64,000 bases of DNA, taken from Luteolibacter flavescens (lineage in GTDB: Bacteria > Verrucomicrobiota > Verrucomicrobiia > Verrucomicrobiales > Akkermansiaceae). Position 1 is the first letter of the stretch. Every line of letters starts with the position of its first letter. The stretch covers positions 124,001 to 188,000 of the forward strand of contig NZ_JAPDDS010000005.1 of assembly GCF_025950085.1 (NCBI RefSeq), read 5' to 3'. The position numbers were made by a program, and so were the translations under genes. Below the pieces are notes generated by a model. It ran no database searches, was not told where the DNA came from, and saw only the letters and a program-made list of their open reading frames with translations. Below are positions 52,076-59,681 of the stretch, piece after piece.

Positions 52076-52114
52076 ACAAGCGTCCGCCCTTGGTCGGCCG
52101 TCCGAAGCACGGAC
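52076..52114 (-). promoter_or_regulatory. Tandem hairpin with ops-like element in the leader of the first unit
   Basis: On the minus strand GTCCG/CGGAC (52114-52100, 5-nt loop) is followed by CCGACCAAGGGCGG (52097-52084) and ACGCTTG. The latter can fold as CAAG / CTTG around GGCGGACG. It shares 19 of 21 bases with 37172-37192 and lies 107 nt after the operator and 25 nt before the UXS ATG. The arrangement matches the 37-kb leader. Confidence 0.65.
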
Positions 52115-52204
52115 AGGACCAGCAGCGGCTTTTGGAAGATATTGATTTCAGGCGGGTTCATCGGTCTCGCCCAACGGGCGGGATGGATCAAAAAATCCGC
52201 TCTC

Positions 52205-52227
52205 CGTTCAATCCAAAATGAACAGTC
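52205..52227. promoter_or_regulatory. Operator for the GbsR-like regulator upstream of the first unit
   Basis: CGTTCA-N8-TGAACA spans 52205-52224, one base off a perfect palindrome, with the A-rich spacer seen at the other two sites. Bases 52215-52227 (AAAATGAACAGTC) are identical to 37262-37274. The rest of the 192-nt gap (52052-52243) holds the leader hairpins and an AT-rich run, and no gene. Confidence 0.65.
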
Positions 52228-52243
52228 CGAAGTGGCGGGGTCG

Positions 52244-52786
52244 TCATGGAAGGGGTTTGCGGGGAAGCAGCAGGGAGAAAAGATCCACCTCCACCACCTG
52301 CTCGCGCCCCAGGAATTCCAGCAGCACGCGCACCCGCTCCCGGGCAGGCAGCACCTCCACCACCGTGCCCTTCACACCGCCGAGCGGTCCGTGGGCCAGC
52401 TCCACCTCTTCTCCCTCCGTGATGCGCGGGCCCACGGTCAGGACCTCCTTCTGCCCCTGTTTCGCGACTTCCTCGCGCAGGGCAGCGACAAATTCATCCG
52501 GAACCGGTGGCACCTCCCCGCCGAAGCGCACCAGGCCGCGCACGCCTTGGCTGTACATCACCGCTCGTTCGTCGGTGCCGAGCCGGAAACGCGCCAGCAG
52601 GTAGCCGGGGAAGAGTGCCTCCACCCACCACACCTTGCCGCGGCGGGTCGCCTTGCGATAGCGCAGCATCGGGCAAAAGACTTCCACGCCCTCCAACTCC
52701 CGGAGGTGCGTTGCGGCGATGGCTTCACGCTTCGTCTGCGCCTTCAGGCAATACCATGCCGGTTCACTGGGGGGAGAGTCGCTCAT
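52244..52786 (-). CDS. NusG-paralogue transcription antiterminator (RfaH/UpxY/LoaP-like)
   Basis: The 180-residue protein has an NGN domain (PAWYCLKAQTKREAIAATHL, about 9-28; FPGYLLARFRL, about 59-69) and a C-terminal KOW domain (about 120-165, EELAHGPLGGVKGTVVEVL as EVELAHGPLGGVKGTVVEVL). Specialised NusG proteins of this size head polysaccharide operons and bind early leader elements to suppress termination. It follows the GbsR-like gene by 9 nt. It should act at the two ops-like leaders; that link is inference. Housekeeping NusG would be encoded elsewhere. Confidence 0.9.
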   Translation of the reverse strand: MSDSPPSEPAWYCLKAQTKREAIAATHLRELEGVEVFCPMLRYRKATRRGKVWWVEALFPGYLLARFRLGTDERAVMYSQGVRGLVRFGGEVPPVPDEFVAALREEVAKQGQKEVLTVGPRITEGEEVELAHGPLGGVKGTVVEVLPARERVRVLLEFLGREQVVEVDLFSLLLPRKPLP

Positions 52787-52795
52787 TTATCTAAC

Positions 52796-53311
52796 TTATT
52801 CGCCGAGAACCTTTTGCAGGAGGGGTAGGACGATCCGTGCCCTTCCCACCCAGTATTCGAGCTGCTGCACCCGGGACTGGAAAAAGACCCGCATCTCCGG
52901 GTCCGTCTCGTTGCCCGCGATCTCATTCAGCCGCGCGACCTTCGTCTGCCCGCTTTCCAAATGGGGGCTGACCTGCTCGCGGATGAAGCCGCCGACTAGG
53001 CGCTTCAGTTCCGTATCCGCCTGATAGTGGCAGCGGCGGGAGCCCTCGAGCTGGATCTCTCGGACGGCACCGAGGGTTTTCAGCGCGCGCAGGCCCTGGC
53101 TCGCGGAGCCCTTGCTGATGCCCAGCCGCTCCACGAGGTCATCCAGTGAAAGCGGCTCCGGCGAAATGAAAAGCAGCCCGTAGATTTCCCCGATCGACCG
53201 GGGCAGTCCGAGCACCTTCCCGCCATCCACGAAGACCTGGATGACCTGCGCTTCCAGTGGCCCGAGCGACGGGAACTCACGGATGTCTTCCTCTTCGCGG
53301 ACCGGCGGCAC
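52796..53311 (-). CDS. GbsR/MarR-like transcriptional regulator
   Basis: The 171-residue protein has a winged-helix region: LPRSIGEIYGLLFISPEPLS, DDLVERLGISKGSASQGLRA, LKTLGAVREIQLEGSRR. This is the GbsR family pattern. A C-terminal helical part (about 110-171) would dimerise. No ATG lies downstream of the operator, so I chose the GTG at 53311. Its own candidate operator (53340-53359) is 28 nt upstream, suggesting autoregulation. It probably shares its transcript with the NusG paralogue. Confidence 0.82.
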   Translation of the reverse strand: MPPVREEEDIREFPSLGPLEAQVIQVFVDGGKVLGLPRSIGEIYGLLFISPEPLSLDDLVERLGISKGSASQGLRALKTLGAVREIQLEGSRRCHYQADTELKRLVGGFIREQVSPHLESGQTKVARLNEIAGNETDPEMRVFFQSRVQQLEYWVGRARIVLPLLQKVLGE

Positions 53312-53338
53312 GCGCCCGGGATACCTGCCCGTGGCCGA

Positions 53339-53360
53339 TTGTTCAATCTGAAATGAACAA
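53339..53360. promoter_or_regulatory. Perfect palindromic operator upstream of the GbsR-like gene
   Basis: TTGTTCA-N8-TGAACAA is a perfect inverted repeat with 7-bp arms. It falls between the methyltransferase stop (53376) and the regulator's GTG (53311). Near-identical palindromes stand at 52205-52224 and 37284-37303. It is the best candidate for an autoregulatory site. Confidence 0.7.
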
Positions 53361-53375
53361 ACGTCCAGGAGCCGC

Positions 53376-54821
53376 TCACAGCACGATTCCCCGCTCCGCC
53401 AGATGCGCGACCCACCGGTGGAAATCCAGCTCCGGGAAATCCGCATGTGCTTGCTCCGCCAGATCCTCGTAGGAAAGCGTGCCGTCCATCTTCGCCATCA
53501 GGCCTTGATGCCCGTCCGGGTAGCGGCAGGGGAAATGGCGTGCATCCACTACCGGCCTGCCCTGACCGGCGAAGTGCAGGTTCAGCGGGGACAGCCTCGG
53601 CGTCGGCATCGTCTGGCCGCGGATGGACAGAGGCTCGGCCCTCAGCTCGATCCCTCCGAGCCGTGCTGCCTGATAGATCCACTTGGCTAGCTCCCGAGAG
53701 TGAACCGCCGGTTCCCAGCCGCCGCCCAGTCGCTCCGCCGTCCGCTCCATCAGTGCTTGCACCGGGACGCAGGACGGCGAGGCATCCGCTACCAATTGGC
53801 GGAACAAGCTCACCACCGGGTTGTCCACGGGCGGCAGCTCGACCGGGCCGGGTCCCGCGGCGAAGTGCATCACCACCGCCGTCGTGACGCCTTCCTCCAT
53901 CGCTGCGTCCACCCGGCAAAAGAGGCTGTTGCGGTGCGTCCGTCCGGACAGCAGGTCCAGCGTTTGCTGGAGCAGCACGGGGTCTGCCGCCAGCGGTGCC
54001 AGCTTGTGGTAGGCCTCCGGCGAGATACCGTCCGGCAGATTGTCTTGCAGGCGCGCCTCGCCCAGATAGCGCAGCCCGCGCTCGGCCGCCCATTTCGCGA
54101 ATTCCGTGAAATAGACCGCGTCGCAAACCGGCGCGAAATCGTCAAAGGGCAGCACGGTCGGTCCCTTCCGCATCATGTCCCGGCAGATCGCCTGCACGTT
54201 TGCGGTGTGTGCGGTGGTCCCGCCGGCCATTTCCGCCAGCGAGGCGGCCACGGATTCCACTGTGTCGCCGAGACCGGCTGCCACGGGATTGCCCGCCAGT
54301 GCTTTCACCAGCGGCACCAAGTCGCGGCGCAGGGACCAGCCGGGGAGGGTATTGTAGGAAATGCACACCACCCCGTTGTCCGAGAGCACCTGGCCGCAGA
54401 GGTCCAGCACCCGCGTTTTCACCGAGTCCGGCACCCAGGAAAAGATCCCGTGCACGATCAGGTAGTCGCACGGGTGGGAGGGCCGCCAGTGCTCCAGATC
54501 CGCGGCCTCGAAGCGTACGTTCTGGAGCTGCGCCTCGTAGGAGGCCTGCCGCGCCTTCCGGATCGCCGTGTCAGAGAAGTCCAGCCCGGTGAAGTCGCTC
54601 TGCGGATACCGCTCCGCCATCGGCAGCAGGTTCTGCCCCGCCGCGCAGCCGAATTCCAGCACCCGGCAGTGCGAGGGCTCCGCCAGGCGTCCCAGCCCCG
54701 CGACCCGCGCGCTCACCCACAGCCGTGAGATGTCCGTGACCGGATGGCTCAGGTCCGGATAGCGCCGTTCGGAATACAGCTCGCGGACCGGGTCATTCAT
54801 CGTGGCATCCATTGCAGGCAT
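53376..54821 (-). CDS. Methyltransferase with regulatory domain (MethyTransf_Reg)
   Basis: The 481-residue protein has a class I SAM domain (RVLEFGCAAGQNLLPMAERY, about 53-72; FEAADLEHW; SDNGVVCISYNTLPGW) followed by a long C-terminal part. The latter fits the methyltransferase regulatory domain family. The N-terminus has three candidate ATGs (54821, 54812, 54800). It borders the polysaccharide locus and its stop lies 17 nt from the operator palindrome. The substrate is unknown. It diverges from dapL across a 200-nt gap that has no obvious other feature. Confidence 0.82.
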   Translation of the reverse strand: MPAMDATMNDPVRELYSERRYPDLSHPVTDISRLWVSARVAGLGRLAEPSHCRVLEFGCAAGQNLLPMAERYPQSDFTGLDFSDTAIRKARQASYEAQLQNVRFEAADLEHWRPSHPCDYLIVHGIFSWVPDSVKTRVLDLCGQVLSDNGVVCISYNTLPGWSLRRDLVPLVKALAGNPVAAGLGDTVESVAASLAEMAGGTTAHTANVQAICRDMMRKGPTVLPFDDFAPVCDAVYFTEFAKWAAERGLRYLGEARLQDNLPDGISPEAYHKLAPLAADPVLLQQTLDLLSGRTHRNSLFCRVDAAMEEGVTTAVVMHFAAGPGPVELPPVDNPVVSLFRQLVADASPSCVPVQALMERTAERLGGGWEPAVHSRELAKWIYQAARLGGIELRAEPLSIRGQTMPTPRLSPLNLHFAGQGRPVVDARHFPCRYPDGHQGLMAKMDGTLSYEDLAEQAHADFPELDFHRWVAHLAERGIVL

Positions 54822-55021
54822 TTCCCGTGCCTTGGAAATCCTGAATTGAGGCAGCCGTCACTCCTTTTTCATCAAGGATTTATCGCTATTCACAGCCGCC
54901 TGATCATCAATGGCCTCGCTCCGGCCTCCGCCAGCGATCTCCCGGACCCCCGATCCAGCGGCATCCCGCGCCGAGGAAGGCCTTGCCCCGGCTACGGGCG
55001 GCGTCTAAACCACCCGCCGCC

Positions 55022-56254
55022 ATGGCCTCGATCAATTCGAACTTCCTCAAGCTCAAAGCCGGTTACCTTTTCCCCGAAATCGCCCGCCGGGTGAAGGCCT
55101 TCTCCGATGCGAATCCGGACAAGTCCGCCAAGATCATCCGCTGCGGCATCGGTGACGTGACCGAGCCGCTGCCCGCCGCCGTGCGCGCCGCGATGCACGA
55201 GGCCATCGATGAAATGGGCGTGCGCGAGAGCTTCAAGGGCTACGGCCCGGAGCAGGGCTACGAATTCCTCCGCCAGGCAATCGTGGACAATGAGTTCGCG
55301 GGCCTCGGCATCTCCGCCGACGAGGTCTTCATCTCGGACGGCTCGAAGTGCGACACCGGCAACATCCTCGACATCTTCGGCAAGGGCAACGTGATCGCCA
55401 TCACCGACCCGGTCTATCCCGTCTACGTCGATACGAACGTGATGGCCGGCAATACCGGAGACGCCGACGAAAAGGGTGCCTACGGCGGCCTCGTCTATCT
55501 GCCCTGCACCGCGGAAAACGGCTTCGTCGCCGACCTGCCGAAGGAGCGCGTGGATCTCGTTTACCTCTGCTTCCCGAACAACCCGACCGGTGCCGTCGCC
55601 ACCCGCGAGCAGCTCGAGGCCTGGGTGAAGTACGCGAAGGAAAACGATACCGTCATCTTCTTCGACGCCGCCTATCAGGCCTTCGTCCAGGACGCCTCCA
55701 TCCCGAAGTCGATCTTCGAGATCGAGGGCGCGAAGGACGTTGCCATCGAGTTCCGCTCCTTCTCGAAGAACGGCGGCTTCACCGGCGTCCGCTGCGCCTA
55801 CATCGTCATCCCGAAGACCGTCACCGGCAAGGCGGACGACGGCACGCGCGTCCCGCTGCACCAGCTCTGGAGCCGCCGCCACAGCACGAAGTTCAATGGC
55901 GCGAGCTACCCCGTCCAGAAGGGTGCCGCAGCCGTCTTCTCCGAGCAGGGCAAGGCCGAGGTGAAGGCGCTCATCGAGCACTACATGGGGAATGCCAAGC
56001 TGCTCGTCGAAGCCGCAAAGGCCGCCGGCCTGCAGGTCTTCGGCGGTGAAAATGCCCCCTACGTCTGGGTCGGCTGCCCCGCCGGTCTCGGCTCCTGGGA
56101 CATGTTCGACAAGATGCTGAACGAAGCCCAGGTCGTCATCACTCCCGGTGCAGGCTTCGGTGCTGCGGGCGAAGGCTGGTTCCGCATCTCCGCCTTCAAC
56201 TCCCGCGCGAATGTCGAGGAAGTCTGCCGCCGCCTGGCAGCAGTGCTCGGCTGA
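55022..56254 (+). CDS. dapL: LL-diaminopimelate aminotransferase
   Basis: The 410-residue enzyme begins with [19 protein letters not shown] and [16 protein letters not shown]. It has the PLP Lys249 in [12 protein letters not shown], the segment [17 protein letters not shown] and [10 protein letters not shown]. These are the DapL landmarks. It converts tetrahydrodipicolinate to LL-DAP in one step, the lysine and peptidoglycan route known from Chlamydiae and Verrucomicrobia. An ATG at 55022 is chosen because the frame upstream has no family match. A strong terminator follows. Confidence 0.96.
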   Translation: MASINSNFLKLKAGYLFPEIARRVKAFSDANPDKSAKIIRCGIGDVTEPLPAAVRAAMHEAIDEMGVRESFKGYGPEQGYEFLRQAIVDNEFAGLGISADEVFISDGSKCDTGNILDIFGKGNVIAITDPVYPVYVDTNVMAGNTGDADEKGAYGGLVYLPCTAENGFVADLPKERVDLVYLCFPNNPTGAVATREQLEAWVKYAKENDTVIFFDAAYQAFVQDASIPKSIFEIEGAKDVAIEFRSFSKNGGFTGVRCAYIVIPKTVTGKADDGTRVPLHQLWSRRHSTKFNGASYPVQKGAAAVFSEQGKAEVKALIEHYMGNAKLLVEAAKAAGLQVFGGENAPYVWVGCPAGLGSWDMFDKMLNEAQVVITPGAGFGAAGEGWFRISAFNSRANVEEVCRRLAAVLG

Positions 56255-56268
56255 CGCTTCCTCTTGCC

Positions 56269-56314
56269 ACCGGGGAATTCCTCCTTTTGCAAAGCGGAAT
56301 TCCCCGGTAGTTTT
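56269..56314 (+). terminator. Intrinsic terminator after dapL
   Basis: ACCGGGGAATTCC (56269-56281) pairs perfectly with GGAATTCCCCGGT (56296-56308) across a 14-nt loop, followed by AGTTTT. The 13-bp stem lies just after the dapL stop. The T-tract ends only 5 nt before the next gene's ATG. Confidence 0.8.
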
Positions 56315-56319
56315 CCTCC

Positions 56320-56535
56320 ATGAGCCTCGCGGAAATCGAGAAGCAGGTGGCAGCGCTGCCTGTCGAAGAACGTGCGGCATTGGCCAGCTTCCTCCTGCAT
56401 TCGTTGCCGGAACCGGATCATCACGTGTCGGACGAGGAGGTGTCCGAGCGTGTCCGGCAGGTGAAGGAAGGAGAGGCGGAACTGATCTCCTTCGAGGAAT
56501 TGCGCCGCGGGGTGTTCTCTGACCGCGCCCGCTGA
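56320..56535 (+). CDS. Addiction-module antitoxin (Unstab_antitox-like), toxin partner missing
   Basis: The 71-residue protein reads MSLAEIEKQVAALPVEERAA, LASFLLHSLPEPDHHVSDEE and RVRQVKEGEAELISFEELRR. This is the pattern of the small unstable antitoxin family paired with RelE/ParE toxins. Downstream, an ATG overlapping its stop (TGATG, 56535) opens a frame of only about 34 codons starting MPSFHPQVRV, which could be a decayed toxin start. The gap 56536-56674 (139 nt) shows nothing else. Confidence 0.72.
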   Translation: MSLAEIEKQVAALPVEERAALASFLLHSLPEPDHHVSDEEVSERVRQVKEGEAELISFEELRRGVFSDRAR

Positions 56536-56674
56536 TGCCCTCGTTTCATCCCCAGGTCAGAGTATCTCATTTCTTCCGGTCATTGCCGGAGAACATACGG
56601 GAGACTCCCGGTTCGAATTCGCCACCGAGTTTACATTAGCGCGGTCGCGGTATTTCGGTTAGATACATGGCACC

Positions 56675-57400
56675 ATGTCCGTTCCACCTGCCTTACCTGC
56701 CAAGAATCCTGCTGAAAGCCTGCAGGAGTTCGTTTCCCGCACCGCCCAGCAAGACCTCGGCCACGGGGTCTTCGAGCTGGAGTCGCCCCGCTTCCTTGAG
56801 GTGAACCTGAATGGCCGGATGAATACCAAGACCGGCTCGATGGTCGCCTATCATGGCGAGATCAAGTTCACCCGCGAGGGCATGCTCGACCAGGGTGTCG
56901 GCAGCCTGCTCAAGCGCGCCATCTCCGGCGAGGGCATGCGCCTGACCTACGCCGATGGCCAGGGGAAGCTCTACCTCGCCGACCAGGGAAAGAAGATCAT
57001 CATCCTGAAGCTCCAGAACGAGAGCCTCATCGTGAATGGCAATGACGTCCTCGCCTTTGAGGGCAGCCTCCAGCACAAGATCACCATGATGAAGAAGATC
57101 GTCGGCATGATGGCCGGCGGCCTTTTCAACGTGCGCTTCGACGGCAGCGGACTGCTCGCCATCACCAGCCACTACCAGCCCCTCACGCTGCGCGTCCAGC
57201 CGGGTCGTCCGGTGATGACCGACCCGAATGCCACCATCGCGTGGAGCGGCAATCTGACGCCCGAGCTGAAGGCCGACATTTCGCTGAAGACCTTCCTCGG
57301 CCGCGGCTCCGGAGAGTCGATGCAGATGCGCTTCGAGGGTGATGGCTTTGTCATCGTGCAGCCCTACGAGGAAGTTTACATGCAGGCCTCGGGCGGTTGA
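56675..57400 (+). CDS. AIM24 family protein
   Basis: The 241-residue protein shows SGSMVAYHGEIKFTREG-like (here TGSMVAYHGEIKFTREGML), GEGMRLTYADGQGKLYLAD and GSGLLAITSHYQPLTLRVQP, blocks of the AIM24 / TIGR00266-like double-beta-helix family. No signal peptide is seen, so it is probably cytoplasmic. Bacterial members are of unknown function. It stands alone on the plus strand. Confidence 0.85.
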   Translation: MSVPPALPAKNPAESLQEFVSRTAQQDLGHGVFELESPRFLEVNLNGRMNTKTGSMVAYHGEIKFTREGMLDQGVGSLLKRAISGEGMRLTYADGQGKLYLADQGKKIIILKLQNESLIVNGNDVLAFEGSLQHKITMMKKIVGMMAGGLFNVRFDGSGLLAITSHYQPLTLRVQPGRPVMTDPNATIAWSGNLTPELKADISLKTFLGRGSGESMQMRFEGDGFVIVQPYEEVYMQASGG

Positions 57401-57444
57401 TCCGTCGCCCTATCACGGCTGACAGAAACGTGTGTGAAATTGCT

Positions 57445-57512
57445 TGATCATTTGAACACATGTGATCATTTCGCACCCGATCAATGCGTGTCCGCCCGCC
57501 GGACACGCATTG
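57445..57512. promoter_or_regulatory. Two palindromes upstream of the secreted-protein pair
   Basis: TGATCA-N12-TGATCA (57445-57468) is followed by a perfect 13-bp inverted repeat, CAATGCGTGTCCG (57482-57494) with CGGACACGCATTG (57500-57512) around a 5-nt loop. The second ends 17 nt before the ATG at 57530. No T-run follows, so a translational or transcriptional control site is more likely than a terminator. I cannot name a binding protein. Confidence 0.5.
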
Positions 57513-57529
57513 CTTTCCCCTCCTCGGTC

Positions 57530-58234
57530 ATGCGTTCCCTTATATTTCCTCTCGTATGCTTGTCCCTCTGGGCCGGCGGCTCCGTCCGCGGCGAGGGAGT
57601 CCTGGTTTACAAGAACCAGACCTTTCACCCCGACCAGTCGGCTCCTGCGATCCGCTACGACCGGATCGAGGGCGAGGGCTTCGTGAGCTGGGTCTTTGTC
57701 GGGAAGGAGAAGAAGCGTTTCGAGAAGACGCAGTTCCACCTCTGGCTGGAACTACCGCAGGACCTGCCCCATGACGTCACCAGTGACTACGACCTGAAGG
57801 CGATCTCTCTCCGGAAGGACGAGATGGAGAAGTTCACGAAGCGCTTCCCGAATGCCGCGCCCATCGCCAAGAAGAGCCTCGATCTGCACATCGAGTGGTG
57901 TGCGAAGATCAAGGAAGGCATGGTCCGGCACGGCGGCGAGTGGATGCCGAAGAAAACCTACCTCGACCTCCAGGCGAAGATCGCCGCCGACGAGCAGGCC
58001 GCGAAGGATTTGGCCGAACGGAAGAGCAAGGAACTCGTGGAGTCCGAGATGCAGCGGAAGCTGGCAAAGGAAAGGGAGGTGCGGCGCATAAAAGAAGCCG
58101 CCCGCGCTGCCACCGTGGACCGTCACAAGGCCAAGCTTCGGAAACTGCAGGACGAAATCGCTGAAATCGAAGAGTCCACGGATCGTCTGGTAGGTGAACT
58201 CAAGACCCTCGTGGAGAAGGAGAAGCAGCCATGA
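57530..58234 (+). CDS. Secreted protein of unknown function with C-terminal coiled coil
   Basis: The 234-residue protein starts with a signal peptide (MRSLIFPLVCLSLWAGGSVRG, about 1-21), has a middle part of unclear fold (about 30-145), and a long charged helical region (about 145-234, EQAAKDLAERKSKELVESEM and more) likely to form a coiled coil. The ATG at 57530 is chosen because it starts the signal peptide. It overlaps the next gene by ATGA. I do not recognise a family. Confidence 0.75.
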   Translation: MRSLIFPLVCLSLWAGGSVRGEGVLVYKNQTFHPDQSAPAIRYDRIEGEGFVSWVFVGKEKKRFEKTQFHLWLELPQDLPHDVTSDYDLKAISLRKDEMEKFTKRFPNAAPIAKKSLDLHIEWCAKIKEGMVRHGGEWMPKKTYLDLQAKIAADEQAAKDLAERKSKELVESEMQRKLAKEREVRRIKEAARAATVDRHKAKLRKLQDEIAEIEESTDRLVGELKTLVEKEKQP

Positions 58235-59187
58235 TCGCAAGATTTCTTTCCACCGCCGTCCTCGCGGCATCGGTGCTTCTGACGGGCTGCCTGAAGCCCG
58301 GAGCCGAGGCCGAGAAGAAGCAGGCCGAGGTCAAGGGCCAGGTTTTCGTCGTCCAGCGGAACGGCCAGACCGTGAAGCTGGGCGGTGTCGATGTTCACTA
58401 CATCTCCCGTGAGGTGGTCGAGGCGAAGTGTCGTCAGATCGGGGAGCGGATTCCGAGACTGCTGGAGGTTGCCGAATATCAGGACAATCTGAAGTATGTC
58501 GATGTGAAGATCGAGGCCGCCTATCGGGAGAAGCCATCCGCGGGAGTCAGGGCGTTCCTTTCTTCTGCCAAGGATCTCCAGTCCGATGCTTGGAAGCGAT
58601 TCAGGGAACCACAGACTCTGGCGGATGATCTGGCACTGCTCGCCTTCGTAGAGGAAAACCGCGACTCATTTGAAGATGCGGGATTCGGCCGGAATGAGAC
58701 GGACCGCTGTGCCTTGGCATCATTGATCACTCTGGTGAAGGACGAGAACGTGATCACGACCCAGACCGATGCGGACGGGAACTACAGCCTCAGCGTTCCG
58801 GCACCTGCTGATGGATACGTTTTCGCCGAGTCATCACGGCAGTTGGGCAAGGACGACACGGAAATCTATTACTGGATCCAGCCGTTGACCGTTTCCCTCA
58901 CCGGTCCTCTACATCTTAGCAGCCCGAACCGCTTCAACGTCCACATGTTGGACGAGATGATTCGTCCGGTGCCGAGGGAGAAGAAGGAAAGTGGAGCGCT
59001 TGCGATCGAGGAGGAGTACAAGCTTCGCAATCCCTACTGGTTCGCCGCGGCGGAAAATTTGCTGAAGCGCATCAAGAGCAACGAGTCGGAGGTCAAGGAG
59101 CTCCGGGACAGTGTCTATGATGTGGAAGCCGCCATCGAGCGGGCGAAATACGAAGAGGTCGGGGACGAGGCAGGCGAGGACGAGTGA
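58231..59187 (+). CDS. Lipoprotein of unknown function
   Basis: The 318-residue protein begins MIARFLSTAVLAASVLLTGC, with a lipobox (LLTGC, Cys20), so it should be lipidated and exported. A DADGNYSLSVPAPADGYVFA segment (about 180-199) resembles a carboxypeptidase-regulatory-like or transthyretin-like beta fold. The C-terminus (about 270-318) is strongly charged and helical. Its start overlaps the previous gene (ATGA), so the two probably act together. The function is unknown. Confidence 0.8.
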   Translation: MIARFLSTAVLAASVLLTGCLKPGAEAEKKQAEVKGQVFVVQRNGQTVKLGGVDVHYISREVVEAKCRQIGERIPRLLEVAEYQDNLKYVDVKIEAAYREKPSAGVRAFLSSAKDLQSDAWKRFREPQTLADDLALLAFVEENRDSFEDAGFGRNETDRCALASLITLVKDENVITTQTDADGNYSLSVPAPADGYVFAESSRQLGKDDTEIYYWIQPLTVSLTGPLHLSSPNRFNVHMLDEMIRPVPREKKESGALAIEEEYKLRNPYWFAAAENLLKRIKSNESEVKELRDSVYDVEAAIERAKYEEVGDEAGEDE

Positions 59188-59281
59188 GCGGGCCGGGCCG
59201 GCCGGCGCGGCCCCGTCATCCCCGCTCCCACGGCCTTTTCCTTGACAATCAAGGCTCTCCCCGGACACTGGCCCCACAATC

Positions 59282-59503
59282 ATGAAAGGGGGACGCGTGG
59301 AAAGCGAGCTGTTGCACACGGAAAAGATCCTGGCTGACCGGAAGACATTCTTCCTGGATCTCAAACAAAACTCCCGCGGGATGGTGGTGAAAATCACCGA
59401 GGACGTGGGCGGCAACCGCGACACCATCATGGTGCCGGCCGAGATTCTGGGCGATTTCATTGCCGCCCTGAACGACATCAAGGAGACGGCTGACAATCAT
59501 TGA
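59282..59503 (+). CDS. Pur-alpha-like nucleic-acid-binding small protein
   Basis: The 73-residue protein reads ESELLHTEKILADRKTFFLD, KQNSRGMVVKITEDVGGNRD and IMVPAEILGDFIAALNDIKE. This is a single beta-beta-beta-helix PUR repeat like those of bacterial Pur-alpha proteins. It would bind single-stranded DNA or RNA as a dimer. An in-frame GTG at 59297 has AAAGGGGG just upstream and may be the true start, removing five residues. The upstream 94-nt gap includes a TTGACA (59242) with no convincing -10. Confidence 0.62.
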   Translation: MKGGRVESELLHTEKILADRKTFFLDLKQNSRGMVVKITEDVGGNRDTIMVPAEILGDFIAALNDIKETADNH

Positions 59504-59681
59504 TTTGCGGGCGTCGCGACGCCGGGGGAAACTACTTAAAACACCCTCGTTTTCGGCCTTTGCGATGGGAAGGGGTGGATTTCCTCCCTGTTTTCGGCTT
59601 CAATCGCGGGCAGTGGTAGCCCCCTTGAGTTTCTTCAAATCCGTTTCAAAGCGCCCTTCCGCCCCTCGTCGCGGAGGGCTG

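Noticed and set aside
54992-56380. A 462-codon minus-strand frame opposite dapL
   Set aside because: dapL is unmistakable on the plus strand, and the minus frame gives a low-complexity Asp/Glu/Gly-rich protein.
59242-59270. TTGACA as a promoter for the Pur-alpha-like gene
   Set aside because: At 17-nt spacing the -10 position reads ACACTG, a poor match, so I did not annotate a promoter.
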